Source: Poriferisodalis sp965208895 (lineage in GTDB: Bacteria; Actinomycetota; Acidimicrobiia; Acidimicrobiales; Poriferisodalaceae). From it: DNA of 64,000 bases. A model generated the notes under the pieces. That model saw only the letters and a program-made list of their open reading frames with translations. It ran no database searches and was not told the DNA's origin. The translations under genes and the position numbers were made by a program. The stretch is from the NCBI RefSeq assembly GCF_965208895.1, contig NZ_OZ242363.1, positions 2,232,001 through 2,296,000 of the forward strand. The letters run 5' to 3'. Positions 8,911-18,304 of this stretch are shown piece after piece; position 1 is the stretch's first letter, and each line of letters starts with the position of its first letter.

Positions 8911-8938
8911 GAGCCCCGGGGTGGGTGCCCCGGGGCTC
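8911..8938 (-). terminator. Terminator hairpin after C2
   Basis: gagccccgggg-tgggtg-ccccggggctc, a perfect 11-bp stem followed on the minus strand by CTTCGCG. It lies 74 bp beyond the C2 stop. Confidence 0.7.
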
Positions 8939-9011
8939 TTTCGTTGTCGGCCTTCGCTGTTGGGCCAGCAGGGCTGGCCGGACGGTTCGGGCCGTCTGTG
9001 CAGCCGGCTCG

Positions 9012-10685
9012 CTAGTTGCGGGCCTTGATGCTGCTGGTTTGGGAGATGCGGACCTGCGAAGCGCCGTTGCGGCCTTGGTCGACTTTCGCGTTGGCCGCTG
9101 TGGTGTTGACGTCGGCAGCGAAACCGTTCGCGACCGGCGGCACCGCGGGCCGGTAGTTGGTCTCCACAGCAGTGGTGCCCGGGTTGTCGGCTTGGAGCCG
9201 TGCCCCGGCGTCAGTGGTGATCAGGTCACGTGCCTTGGGCAGGTTCTTCACCAAGGCGGTCTCGCCCTCATAACGCACGATCCTCGCCGGCGCAGCGAAA
9301 CCGTCGGACGGATCGGATGCGGAAAGGCCGAGGCCGCCACCGGCAGTGCCGGCGGTGATGGTGCCGTCGTCGGCGATGGTGCCCCCATCGACGTCAGCAC
9401 GGATGCCGCTGGCGTCGTTGGTGGTGCCCGCACGGTGAGCTGCGTTGGCCAGCACGTCGGCCAGCAGAGCCTCGTGGCTGACGCTGTCGACGTAACCGTT
9501 GAACCGGACCTCGATCGCGAACTGGGTGCGGCCTGTGCCGTTGGAGGCAGCCACGACATCGCGTGGAGGCGTTTCGCCTGTCACCAGGCCCAGCGCAATC
9601 GCGGACCCATGGCCGCCGTTGGGCCCGGCGGTCGCCGCCTCACTGCAGTCGGCGAAGCCCGCGGAGAAGCGCGCGTCGAAGTCGGCGTTCGCCTCCAAAG
9701 CGGCGAGCAGGTCGCCCAACGTGGCTGTCGCGGGGCCGTTCACGAACCGCACCGTCACCCGCTGGCCCCTGGTGTCGACGCGCACGTCGATGTCCAGCGG
9801 CTTGGCTGCACTGTGAGTGCTGACCCGGTCGAACACCATCGTCCAGCCGTTGCCCGCAGCCCCAGCAGCGTCGCCGTCGGCCTTGGCCCGGATCGTGATC
9901 CCGGCACCGTCGGTTGCGACGCCGCCGACGAGCCCGTCGGGCACCGGCCACGAGTTCTGCACGCTGTGCTTGAGGCTGCTCATCAGCACCGAGGTGATGC
10001 GCGGGCTCGCCTGCGGCCTGATCGCCGTGCCCGAGGTCCCCGCGTTGCCGTTGGCCAGCGGGCGGGCCGTGTCGCTGATCACGCCCGGCTTGACGACAAG
10101 CCTGTCACCCACCGCCAAAGGACGGCCGATCTCCACCGTCGCCGCGAAGCGCTTGTTGGACTCCGCGGTGGTCGCCGTGTGAGTGACCCCGTTCGCCGAG
10201 ATGACGTTCGTTGTTGTGGTTCCCACGCCCGCCGCCGGCACGAAGGTGAAGTCATCAGCATCGAGGCTGCTGTTTGCGGCCATCACCGGGAACCCGCCGG
10301 CGTCGCTGAAGGTCACCGCGAAGCCGTTGACATCCTGGTTGGTCACACCGGTTGCTGCTGTGCCGTCCGCGTTCGCGGGCGCAATGGCAAGAACCGTCAC
10401 CGCGGGCCGCGTGCGATCAGCAGGCGGAGCCTGCACCGTCGCCGAGGCCGGCTCAACAGTGCGCCTGTCGCTGCCGGTGCCGAATGTATGAGTCGCGTGA
10501 CGCACGACCGAGATCGTGTCGCCGCTGCGCAGATGCTGACCAAGCGTCACGTCGATCCTGCGCTGGTCGCACACCCGGCCAGGGTTCGCCGTCGCAGCCA
10601 ACACCACCGCCGGGACGCCGTTGATCTCGATGATGTCCTGCAGCTTCGCCAAATCAGGCTCCACATCATCACTGAAATATCGCAC
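9012..10685 (-). pseudogene. C2: 5'-truncated surface-protein cassette
   Basis: An open frame of 557 codons that starts inside the Ig-like region (YFSDDVEPDLAKLQDIIEI) and lacks signal peptide, cell-wall-binding repeats and leader. It keeps the C-terminal half, ends RISQTSSIKARN and has its hairpin. The truncation lies at the same homologous place as in C10. From 8923 to 9936 I found no difference from C7; after that the two diverge. Its 5' end touches an IS1380 terminal repeat (10697-10713). Inference: a silent donor cassette rather than an expressed gene. Confidence 0.8.
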
Positions 10686-10696
10686 CGCCCCACAGA

Positions 10697-10717
10697 CTCA
10701 TGAATAGTCAGGGCTAG
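10697..10717. mobile_element. IS1380-family terminal repeat at the 5' end of C2
   Basis: CTCATGAATAGTCAGGG followed by CTAG. It is the same end type as at 1131 and 42792. CTAG coincides with the stop codon of the DUF6338 gene, so the C2 block joined exactly at that stop. Confidence 0.65.
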
Positions 10718-11418
10718 TTGCCGGATTCGGCAGGCTCCGATTCTGAGACATAGATGACGTGCAGGGTTCGTATTTGCCGTGCCGAGACCACTAACCGTTG
10801 CACTTGGTCCAAATACCCGTAGTCGGTCTCGCTACTGCTGACCGGTATGCGAAACAAGGGTGGGGCCAGCACGATGTCTCGGTCTGCGGATTCCTCTGTC
10901 TCGGTGCTGTACCACGACAGCTCGCCGCCGACGTGGTGTCCGTCCTCCAATTCGCACAGCACGTACACCGACGCATTCTCTGGAACTTGATCGTGGAACA
11001 CGCGATGCCACGCTGAAGCGTCGATGACGACTGGCGCAGCCCACTTCAACACCCCGTCCGGTAGCCACAGGCGATGCGCAGCAAGCCAAGCCAACAGGCC
11101 AGCTGCCAGAGCTATCAACCCGACCCACGCGAGCACCCACAACAGCCGCGTGTCGTCAGCAAGCAGGTAATGACGCGGTTCGAGAATTAGGGCTCGTGGG
11201 TCCGGGCTGTGACCGCCGATCCAAGAAACCTGCCGCAACACGCCAAAGATCGCCAGCGCAACTGCCGTGAACGCGAAGGCGGCAACAATGACCTGCATGG
11301 TCTCCATCAACCGCGACGCTCGCGCCATTGGCACTTGGCGTCGTCGTGTCAGGTTGTAGACATATCCGGGGATCAGGACAATGCCGAGCGACAACAGCCC
11401 AGCTATCGAGCTGAACAC
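10714..11418 (-). CDS. DUF6338-like membrane protein
   Basis: 234 residues. The first helix (LLSLGIVLIPGYVYNLTRRR) and two further hydrophobic segments (about residues 42-62 and 92-115, the latter ending in WLAAHRLWLPDG) are followed by a soluble domain with WHRVFHDQVPENASVYVLCELEDG and a beta-rich tail. This matches the arrangement of DUF6338 proteins, known from phage and defence-rich regions; function unknown. The stop codon lies in the CTAG next to the IS1380 end. A short proline-rich frame ends 13 bp upstream. Confidence 0.65.
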   Translation of the reverse strand: MFSSIAGLLSLGIVLIPGYVYNLTRRRQVPMARASRLMETMQVIVAAFAFTAVALAIFGVLRQVSWIGGHSPDPRALILEPRHYLLADDTRLLWVLAWVGLIALAAGLLAWLAAHRLWLPDGVLKWAAPVVIDASAWHRVFHDQVPENASVYVLCELEDGHHVGGELSWYSTETEESADRDIVLAPPLFRIPVSSSETDYGYLDQVQRLVVSARQIRTLHVIYVSESEPAESGN

Positions 11419-11431
11419 GAAAGCGCTGTCG

Positions 11432-11596
11432 TCAGTCGGATTCAGAACTGCTGGATGGTGGCGACGACGGCGCTGGCTGCGATTCGGACTGTGGACCCCA
11501 AGGCGGAGAACTCACAGCTTCAGGAGGCGGCGGCGGATTCGGCGGAGCCTGTCCGTGCCGATACTGGATCTCCGGTGAACACCGTGTGCGTGCCAT
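11432..11596 (-). CDS. Possible short proline/serine-rich protein upstream of DUF6338
   Basis: 54 codons from ATG (MARTRCSPEIQYRHGQ), then PPNPPPPPEAV and a serine-rich end. Same strand as the DUF6338-like gene and 13 bp before it. No strong ribosome site and low-complexity composition, so the call is weak. Confidence 0.35.
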   Translation of the reverse strand: MARTRCSPEIQYRHGQAPPNPPPPPEAVSSPPWGPQSESQPAPSSPPSSSSESD

Positions 11597-11676
11597 AGTC
11601 ACAGCGTAGCCCGCTGACAGCGGCCCCACCTCACGGCACATTCCATCTGCCGACACGCCCAAGCGCGGACGCGAAG

Positions 11677-11704
11677 GAGCCCCGGGGCGGGTGCCCCGGG
11701 GCTC
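11677..11704 (-). terminator. Terminator hairpin after C3
   Basis: Perfect 11-bp stem gagccccgggg-cgggtg-ccccggggctc, 74 bp past the C3 stop. Confidence 0.7.
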
Positions 11705-11777
11705 TTTCGTGTTGGCCTTTTGCCGTTCGGGCGGCGGTGCCGTCTGTCCGGTTCAGGCCGGTTGTGCTGTCAGTCCC

Positions 11778-14108
11778 TCAGGGTGTCTTGACGCTGCTGG
11801 ACATGGTGATGCGTCGCTGGCTCGCGCCATTGAGGTCTTCATCGACCCGGTCCTGCGCTGTGTCGACCACGTCGGTGGTGCCCGGTGCTGGGGCGTCAGC
11901 GGCGTAGCCGGTCGCGACGCCTGCGTCGGCGATGATTGCCGCGAACGCCGGGGGACCGGTGATGGCGCTTTGCGCGTCGTTGCCTGCTGCGGTCTCCACG
12001 AGATCGCGTGCGCGGGGCACGAACCGCACCAGAGCGGTCTCGAACTCATAGCGCACCGACTGCGTCGGCGGCGTCGAAGCCGTCACCGTCTCCGACAACG
12101 ACGGGCTCTCGGCCGACAGGTCATCGACGATGGTCAAAGCGCCGCCCGCGGCAGTGCCCGAACCGCCCGCAGCATCGACGTTGAGCCGTGTGAACCCTGC
12201 TTCGAGCGTCTCAGACGCCGACGCCCGGGTGCGCACCGCGGTGGCTGCGAGCACGTCTGTCAACAGGTTGGTGTTGCGGACCTCGCTGACGAACGCGTTG
12301 AAGCCCGCCTCGATCGCGAACTGGGTGCGGCCAGCGCCGTCAGCAGCGACCGAGGCGTTGCGGGCCGCGAGCAGGCCCAACGGGGTGGTGGCCCTGCCTG
12401 TCTGGCAGTTCGCGAAGCCCGCGGAGAACCGTGCGTCGAACTCGGCGTTGGCTTTCAACGCAGCGAGCAGATCGCCCAAAGTGGCAGTCGCGGGGCCGCT
12501 GTTGAACCGCACCGTGACCCGCTGGCCTCTGGTGTCGACGCGCACGTCGATGTCCAGCGGCTTCGCGGCGCTGAAGGTGCTGGCCCGGTCGAACACCATC
12601 GTCCAGCCGTTGCCCGCAGCGCCCGCAGCATCACCGGAGCCCTTCGCGTTGATCGAGATCGCATGATCGGTGGCAGCGCCGCCCACGACCGCGGCCGGGA
12701 CCGTCCAGCCGGCATGCGCGGAGTGCTTCAGATCGCTCATCAGCACCGTGCGCACAACCGGGCTCGCCTGCGCCCTGAACGCCGACCCCGACGTCCCCGC
12801 GGACACGTTGCCGTCAGCGTCACTAACAGCGCCCGGCGAGATGATCAGCCGATCGCCGGGCACCAGCGCACGACCCAGATCCACAGTCGCCGTGGCCTCG
12901 CCCGCGGTGTGGCTCACCGACGGCGACGGCACCGCAGCGCCGCCGGACCCAGCGACGACCCGAACCTCAGCCCCGGTCAGCACCGCAGTGCCCGCAATGG
13001 CGCCGCTGTCGTCGGAGAAACTGACGTGGAACTCTTGGTCGGCGTTGTCCACAGACGTGCCCGCGATGCCCACGATCGAGATCGCAGGCCGCGTGCGGTC
13101 CGCCGCCTTGGCCTGCACCGTCGCCGACGCAGGCGCGACAGTGCGCTGATCGGTACCGGTGCCGAACTTGGCGTCCGACGCGACCACCGAGATCACATCG
13201 CCGGCACGCAGATGCTGGCCCAGCGTCACATCGATCCTGGACTTGTCGCACGCACCCCCAGTCGAGCTCGTCGCCGCGGCCAGCACCACAGCCGGCACGC
13301 CGTTGATCTCGATGATGTCCTGCAACCGCGGCACATCAGGCTCCACGCTGTCACTGAAATACAGCGTGAACACCGGGCCGGCCTCGCTGCCGTCAGAGGC
13401 GGAGATCTCGGTGGCCGTGTCAGGCCGCACCGGGTCGTCCGCGTTGGTCACCGCGTCGTTGTTGGTGTTCGTCGCAGCGCCGATCCGCACGCTCAGCGCA
13501 TCCGCCGACGACGCCGCCGCGACAGCCGCGTCCATCGTCGCCGCGGTGACCGCAGCAGTGCCGCCCACAGCCACAATGCCCAAGTTCAGCCTGGCCCCGG
13601 CGATGTCCTGCGGCGTCGCCGCCAGATAATCGCGCACCACGCCCGGCAGGCTGTCGCCCACCACCAGCGGCGGCACCAGATAGCCGTTCGACAAGCTCGA
13701 CGCCAGCACCGGAGCAGCGACCACGCCGTCCGGGTTGCCGCGCACCAAAGCCACCCGGTCGCCCGACACCAGACCGAGGTCGTCGCCGCAGCCGTCGTTC
13801 GCCAGCCCAGCCAAAGCGACTGACACCGCAGCAGCAGAATCGCCCTCCACACGGTCCACGGTGTCCACGCCCAACGTCGTCAGCGCAGACGCCACATCCG
13901 CCGACACAGCGCCGGCACCGCCGACGATCTGCACATGCTCAATGTCGTTGGCGCTGATGAAATCAGCCGTCGCGTCACACAGCTCATCACCAGCAGTCAT
14001 CAAAACAGGCAACTGCAGCCGATACGAGACCGTCTGAACCGCGACACCGAACGGCATCATGTCAGCAGCGCCGTTGATCAGCACCGCGCTCGCCGCATCG
14101 GTATCGCA
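11778..14108 (-). pseudogene. C3: 5'-truncated surface-protein cassette
   Basis: Homology begins at CDTDAASAVLINGAADMMPFG, corresponding to about residue 190 of C8, and runs through the second and third cell-wall-binding repeats and the Ig-like region to RITMSSSVKTP. A stop lies in frame a few codons upstream of the joint and there is no signal peptide or ribosome site. Despite that, the 770-codon body is completely open, as if kept by selection or refreshed by recombination. C-terminal parts resemble C9 and C10. Confidence 0.8.
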
Positions 14109-14360
14109 TCGAACCGCAAGCGCGCTTCGGCCTCAATCACATCGCCGGCGCTGCCGGACCCGATGCGCGCCGCGGCGGCAGTCATTTCGGCAGCAAATGC
14201 CTCAGCGCCCCGCGGGACGAATCTTTGCTGCGGCCCACCGGCACTCGAACCGCTCTCGCCGTGCTGCGCGAGACCTGTGCGCGACGCTCTGACCTGCGGG
14301 TTTGACCGAAACGAGTTCCGAATCCAACGTTCGCATGCTCGGCACTTGCTGGGCTTGAAG
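14109..14360. other. Unassigned stretch between C3 and the next operon
   Basis: One minus-strand frame reads AEAFAAEMTAAAARIGSGSA and then DVIEAEARLRFDAI, which looks protein-like but matches no family I can name and runs out of frame into C3. It may be a fragment of a gene broken when C3 arrived. Confidence 0.3.
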
Positions 14361-14392
14361 CTGCGGGGTTAGGCGAGCGCCCAACCCCGCAG
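14361..14392. terminator. Hairpin, terminator-like
   Basis: ctgcggggtt and aaccccgcag form a perfect 10-bp stem with a 12-nt loop. No T-run follows on either strand; it could equally be a mobile-element end. Confidence 0.4.
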
Positions 14393-14582
14393 ACCGCTGC
14401 TCGCCGGACCAGTGTCTGCGTCTCGTATCGCAATTCCAAGAGCATCTGTTCGCTGGTTGCCTGTGGGCAGTGATCTCTCTGGGGGCGCTGCAAGGTCTAG
14501 CCCGAAGGCATGAGGCGCCTGCATCCGCGTACCCTTACGGGCGCGGTGCAGGCCGCGATTCAAGGAGGGTAGGGTGCGCGTC

Positions 14583-14804
14583 ATGGCGAAGAACATCAGT
14601 CCTCGGACCGGATACCTATTCGCTACACCGAGCAGTTTGCACGGTGCCGCCCGAGTGTTCGACTTCTGGGGCGTTTACGACGAGTACAACTTGGACGAGT
14701 CGCCAGATCGCGATCTGGCGACCGCAGTCCTCCAGGATTGGCTGGTCTTGGCGGACGACGCGGCAGGCTTACTCACGCCGACGCCAGTCATCACGTCCGA
14801 GTGA
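14583..14804 (+). CDS. Small protein, first gene of a DUF2335 pair
   Basis: 73 residues from ATG (MAKNISPRTGYLFATPSS) with AGGGTAGGGTG upstream. Residues 23-50 (AARVFDFWGVYDEYNL) align with AQAFDIHGQHPPYNVF in the small gene at 31667-31897, which also sits before a DUF2335 gene. The stop overlaps the next start (GTGA), so the two are translationally coupled. Function unknown. Confidence 0.65.
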   Translation: MAKNISPRTGYLFATPSSLHGAARVFDFWGVYDEYNLDESPDRDLATAVLQDWLVLADDAAGLLTPTPVITSE

Positions 14805-15357
14805 GCGAATCCGGGTCCTCGGACGAGGACGACGAATCATCGGCTAAGCGTCAACCGCGGCCGCTTCCGGAGGTGTCGGGCGCTGACGCGGTTTTAGACG
14901 CTGAGGACAAGCCGAGGGCAGACGCATCGCTGCCCGCTATCTCGATCAATCAGCGGATCAGCCAAGTTCAGTTGTTGATTCCGTCGCTCATTGAGGCTGT
15001 CGGCGACCTCGCCGACAGACACAAGGATCTCGCTGTCACGATCATGGACGACATCATCGAAAAGGCGAAGCACCGAGAGAAGATCGAGACGGCCGTCGTG
15101 AACGGGAACAGCCGACGGGCGGATCGGGCCAGATTCTCTCGTGGATCATTGCCGCCATAGCACTCGTCTTCGGTTTCGTTCTGCTCATGACCGATCGCAG
15201 CGCCGCCGGCATCGTTTTCCTAGTCGGGGCAATTGGCCCGCTGGTCGGCGTCAACATCTTCGGCCGCATCAGCAGCAAGCGTGAACGCCTCGAGAAGACG
15301 GCGATGGCATTGGCTCCAGCTGTCGGCGAGCCTTCCCCGACGGACGAGAATCGCTAG
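14801..15357 (+). pseudogene. DUF2335-like gene with a frameshift
   Basis: Starts at GTG 14801 overlapping the previous stop. The first part (SINQRISQVQLLIPSLIEAVGDL through VVNGNSRRADR) matches the 31894-32367 protein (VSFNQFNQQIQLIFPSMIEA...VVKGNDRRADR). Near 15125 one base appears to be missing: the expected membrane part (GQILSWIIAAIALVFGFVLL) continues in another frame and ends DENR at 15357. Without the shift it would be a normal two-helix DUF2335-like protein. Whether this is a real mutation or a sequencing error cannot be told. Confidence 0.7.
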
Positions 15358-15436
15358 CAGCATGCTGGAATATGCAGCTTTGGCCGGAAGCACACAACCC
15401 TGACCTGCGGGTTTGCGTCCGACAACCACGGCGAAC

Positions 15437-15507
15437 TCCACTGGTGGTTGCTGTGTCGAACAACCGGTCATCATGACCGATCACTCGCAACCACCAGTGG
15501 AGCCCGC
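15437..15507 (-). mobile_element. IS30-type 5' end remnant
   Basis: The inverted pair CACTGGTGGTTGC/GCAACCACCAGTGG enclosing ggtcatcatgacc is identical in layout to the start of the IS30 genes at 23741-23830 and 31495-31560. No transposase body remains. Confidence 0.55.
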
Positions 15508-15732
15508 CGAGGTAGGCATGTCAACAATGGAGAAAATGGCGTTGTCATGCGGCGATGTGCATCACGGCGACCAGTTCGGATTACTCGTCAACAACGGGCG
15601 CAGCGGACGGCCGGTCGAGGCGTGCAGTTCGGACGGCCGGTCCGCAGACAACGCGGTCGTGCAGTCGAGCCGACGGGCAAGTCGGCGCCGGTGACGATGA
15701 CCGGTACGTCGAGCGTTTCGACGTCGGGTGAG

Positions 15733-15850
15733 TCGGCGGGAACATCGACCGCGACATCCCCCAAGCGCTCACAACCGGCCTCGCCTACGCGCTGGTCGTG
15801 TGCTGCGACAGCCTGCGGGGCCTGCCCTCGGCAAGCCGGGCGACTTGGCC
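15733..15850 (+). pseudogene. IS256-like transposase fragment
   Basis: LTTGLAYALVVCCDSLRGLP and then ATWPTD match the IS256 block LIVVCDGLKGLPDAIEATWP. Only about 40 codons. The remainder of 15508-15939 has no gene I can support. Confidence 0.4.
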
Positions 15851-15939
15851 GACGGACTGTCCGAATTGGACAGTCCTCCGATGTGCGAGGCGGCTGTGTG
15901 ACGCCGAGTGCCCGTCTCCCCTCCTGAAAGGAAGCTGCT

Positions 15940-16350
15940 ATGTCTGACGCGACCAACAAACAGGTACACCTCCAGATGATTCAAGGCACCATTTCGCGTC
16001 TCGCGCATCAGAGCGCGAGCGTGAAGCGGTGGTACATGGTGACGTGGGCCGCGCTGGTCGCGTTCACGTTGTCGCGCAGTGAGCCATCGGAGACCGCATG
16101 GTGGCTGATTGCACTTCTGTCGACCTACCTAGGGTTGTCGGCTTGGCTGCTGGACGGTTTCTATCTGCGGGAAGAGCGGCGGTTTCGGGCGCTGTACGAT
16201 GAGGCTCGCGAGAAGGACCAGACGACTTTCAGCATGAGACTCGATGAGCCGGCGAAGAACGGTGCTTGGCACAAGACTCTGTTTTCGTGGTCGCTGTCGC
16301 TTTTCTACCTACCGCTTATCGCCCTTCACGTCGTCACCACCGCGACGTAG
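15940..16350 (+). CDS. Small three-helix membrane protein, operon with TIR-like gene
   Basis: 136 residues with AAGGAAGC before the ATG. Hydrophobic helices at about 33-48 (VTWAALVAFTLS), 54-76 (WLIALLSTYLGLSAWLLDGF) and 112-134 (FSWSLSLFYLPLIALHVV). Between helices 2 and 3 is a charged cytoplasmic-type segment (REERRFRALYDEAREK). It ends 24 bp before the TIR-like gene, which has its own good ribosome site, so the two form an operon. In known TIR-based systems a membrane partner can act as effector; assigning that role here is inference. No named family recognised. Confidence 0.7.
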   Translation: MSDATNKQVHLQMIQGTISRLAHQSASVKRWYMVTWAALVAFTLSRSEPSETAWWLIALLSTYLGLSAWLLDGFYLREERRFRALYDEAREKDQTTFSMRLDEPAKNGAWHKTLFSWSLSLFYLPLIALHVVTTAT

Positions 16351-16374
16351 TAAGCGACCAAACAGGAAGGTCAG

Positions 16375-16851
16375 ATGGCATACCGGAACGTGTTCTTCAG
16401 CTTCGAGTGGAACACCGACGTGTGGCGCGCCATGATCGTGCGCAATTGCGGACAGCTGTACGGAGCGCACTCCGCCGGTTTCCGTCCAGCGTCGGAGATC
16501 GAGGAAGTCAAGCGTCGAGGGGAGGACGCGATACGGCGATGGATCGATTCGCAGCTCGAAGGCACAACGGTGACGGTGGTTCTTCTCGGTGCCACCACGA
16601 ACCAGAGCAAGTGGGTGAACTATGAGTGCGGCGCAAGCCTTCGGCGCGAGAACGGGATCGTGCTGATCGACATCAGCTCCATTCCCGACCGCAACGGCCA
16701 TCTGACGACATTCGGCGGGTTGCCAGATGGTTGGTCGACGACCTCGTCGGGGGCGACGAGTCCGTACCTATTCGAGACGTGGGACACCCGGCACAGCCCT
16801 CAGCAATTCGGCACATGGGTGGAGCAGGCAGCGCGGAACGTCGGAAAGTAA
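16375..16851 (+). CDS. TIR-like protein, DUF1863/ThsB type
   Basis: 158 residues. NVFFSFEWNTDVWRAMIVRN at the N-terminus is the first strand and loop of the Thoeris ThsB/MTH538 TIR-like fold; RGEDAIRRWIDSQLEGTTV and then TVVLLGATTNQSKWVNYE carry the conserved middle strand and helix. In Thoeris, ThsB senses phage and makes an NAD-derived signal for ThsA. No ThsA (SIR2 or macro domain) gene is adjacent; instead the partner is the small membrane protein upstream. ATG preceded by AGGAAGG. Directly downstream are IS1380 and IS110 end fragments. Confidence 0.75.
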   Translation: MAYRNVFFSFEWNTDVWRAMIVRNCGQLYGAHSAGFRPASEIEEVKRRGEDAIRRWIDSQLEGTTVTVVLLGATTNQSKWVNYECGASLRRENGIVLIDISSIPDRNGHLTTFGGLPDGWSTTSSGATSPYLFETWDTRHSPQQFGTWVEQAARNVGK

Positions 16852-16874
16852 GCGGACAGACGCGGACGCCTCGA

Positions 16875-17050
16875 CTAGCCCTGATTATTCACGAGTCGGG
16901 CCTGTCAGACGCTCCCTTGTCAAGCGGCGAGGGGGTGGAGGCCAACCGGAGACGGCGGTCCACTGACCGGGCTGATGCCCCGACTGCCGATGGGTGGCCC
17001 CGGTCTCTCGGGCCTGCCGACAATGCTGCTTCGGCCCCCGAGGACGCGTG
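16875..17050. mobile_element. Joined IS1380 end and IS110 end fragments
   Basis: CTAG then CCCTGATTATTCACGAGTC is an IS1380 end of the 44460 type. It runs straight into GGGCCTGTCAGACGCTCCCT, the IS110-type end. The following bases to 17050 hold no gene; part resembles the stretch upstream of the OLD-like gene at 1020-1110. Confidence 0.55.
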
Positions 17051-17136
17051 ATACCGAAGCCATCGACTTCGAAGTCGTCTCGAGGCACTGTTTCACGCAC
17101 TCTGCCGCCAGCGTCGTTGTCCATGGTGCTGAGCGC

Positions 17137-17805
17137 TCAGGTGTGAGCCGTCCAACCAAGACTGATCAGTGCCTCGGCAGCGATCGCGGGGTCATTTCGC
17201 ACGGCTGCTTTGAGTTGTTGCCCGTGAAATCTCTCTCGCGACTCGCTGAGGTGCTGTTGCCAGTCGTCTCGGGCATCCACAAGTCTCTCAACAATGCAGA
17301 ACTCGATGATGTCCTCGAGGCTCGGCCGGTACCTGCGCCCTCCGACGGGTAAGTGCAGAGCCGTCGGCGTGTCCTCGTCGCGACCGGCGACATCAAGAAC
17401 CCTCTGCAAGCGTTTGGCCTTGCCGTCGATGTGCAGGTGCGCAACCGGATACTTGTTGTTGGGGTCGCGCTCGTAGTGGTACGCGAAGGCGCTCTTGCTG
17501 CGGACGTAGAGCCCGAACGTGCTCTTGATGTTGGCCAGATGACGGTTCTCATCGTCCATTCGCAGCGCATGGAACACGCGCAGGAAGAGCTTTGCCGGCG
17601 AACGTGAAATTGTCAGCGGGATGGGTTCGCCCCGACGATTCACCCGATCCAGGTCGTAGGTGACAATCGCCTGCCCGTGCGACCCGTGCGTGTAGAGCCC
17701 GCAGTCCAATCGGATGCCATCAGTGATGGTGCCATTGAGCAGGTCCGCGATCTCGCCGGCGAACTGCTTCGCTCGGCGCTCCAGATCACGCTGTAACTGG
17801 TTCAA
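17137..17805 (-). CDS. Protein of unknown family, second gene of an overlapping pair
   Basis: About 222 residues from TTG at 17805, where the coding frame begins inside the end of the upstream gene (20-bp overlap). It starts NQLQRDLERRAKQFAGEIAD, a charged helix, followed by a mixed domain with THGSHGQAIVTYDLDRVNRR, ALRMDDENRHLANIKSTFG, PVAHLHIDGKAKRLQRVLD and HLPVGGRRYRPSLEDIIEF. I recognise no catalytic motif with confidence. The overlap with a small acidic first gene is the layout of toxin-antitoxin pairs, but that is inference from arrangement only. A fragment of its 5' end occurs at 5283-5345. Confidence 0.6.
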   Translation of the reverse strand: MNQLQRDLERRAKQFAGEIADLLNGTITDGIRLDCGLYTHGSHGQAIVTYDLDRVNRRGEPIPLTISRSPAKLFLRVFHALRMDDENRHLANIKSTFGLYVRSKSAFAYHYERDPNNKYPVAHLHIDGKAKRLQRVLDVAGRDEDTPTALHLPVGGRRYRPSLEDIIEFCIVERLVDARDDWQQHLSESRERFHGQQLKAAVRNDPAIAAEALISLGWTAHT

Positions 17806-17983
17806 AGGACGAGATGACGAGCCAGACGTCGCGGGCCTGCTCGCTCTCGAAACGCCCGTCCTCCGCCTGCGCCTGCAACTGCTCCCAAGTGCAGCCGACG
17901 TCATCGAGCATGTGCTGATTGCCTTCGCGGATGTCGTCGTCGGTGTAGTGGATGACCTTGACGTCGTCGTAGTTCTCGCTCAT
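17786..17983 (-). CDS. Small acidic protein, first gene of an overlapping pair
   Basis: 65 residues from ATG, with AGGAGG 7 bp upstream. Sequence MSENYDDVKVIHYTDDDIRE and then CTWEQLQAQAEDGRFESEQARDVW is acidic and mostly helical. It overlaps the downstream gene, suggesting coupled expression. Antitoxin-like by size and position; no DNA-binding motif is evident. Confidence 0.6.
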   Translation of the reverse strand: MSENYDDVKVIHYTDDDIREGNQHMLDDVGCTWEQLQAQAEDGRFESEQARDVWLVISSFEPVTA

Positions 17984-18221
17984 TCGGACACACCTCCTCG
18001 GTACGCAGTCCTACGATACGAAAGTGTACGAGGGTCTCAACCTAGGGCAGGTCAGTCGCAGCGGCCGAGGTTTTCTCTGATCGTCCCCGAACACCGTCTT
18101 GCCCGACGCGGCGAGACTGCCGATCAGCCGAGCTGGCCGACCCACAGGCTTGCGCCCACAGCACGCCCGTGAGCACGAGAAGCTGGGCGATCTGCCGGCA
18201 AGCCGAAGCACAGACGCGAAG

Positions 18222-18249
18222 GAGCCCCGGGGTGGGTGCCCCGGGGCTC
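18222..18249 (-). terminator. Terminator hairpin after C4
   Basis: Perfect stem gagccccgggg-tgggtg-ccccggggctc, 56 bp past the C4 stop. Upstream of it, 18100-18200 matches the flank of C1 (1240-1430). Confidence 0.7.
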
Positions 18250-18304
18250 TTTCGTTGTCGCTGTTTGCCGTTCAGGCGGGCGGACCCGCCTGTTCGGCTG
18301 TCTT

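Noticed and set aside
14286..14300. Recurring ctgacctgcgggttt (also 15402 and inverted at 56608)
   Set aside because: Short and without a consistent neighbourhood; could be chance or part of an unrecognised element.
15940..16851. Classical Thoeris
   Set aside because: No ThsA-like SIR2 or macro-domain gene is adjacent; only the TIR-like part is supported, so it is reported as a TIR plus membrane-protein pair.
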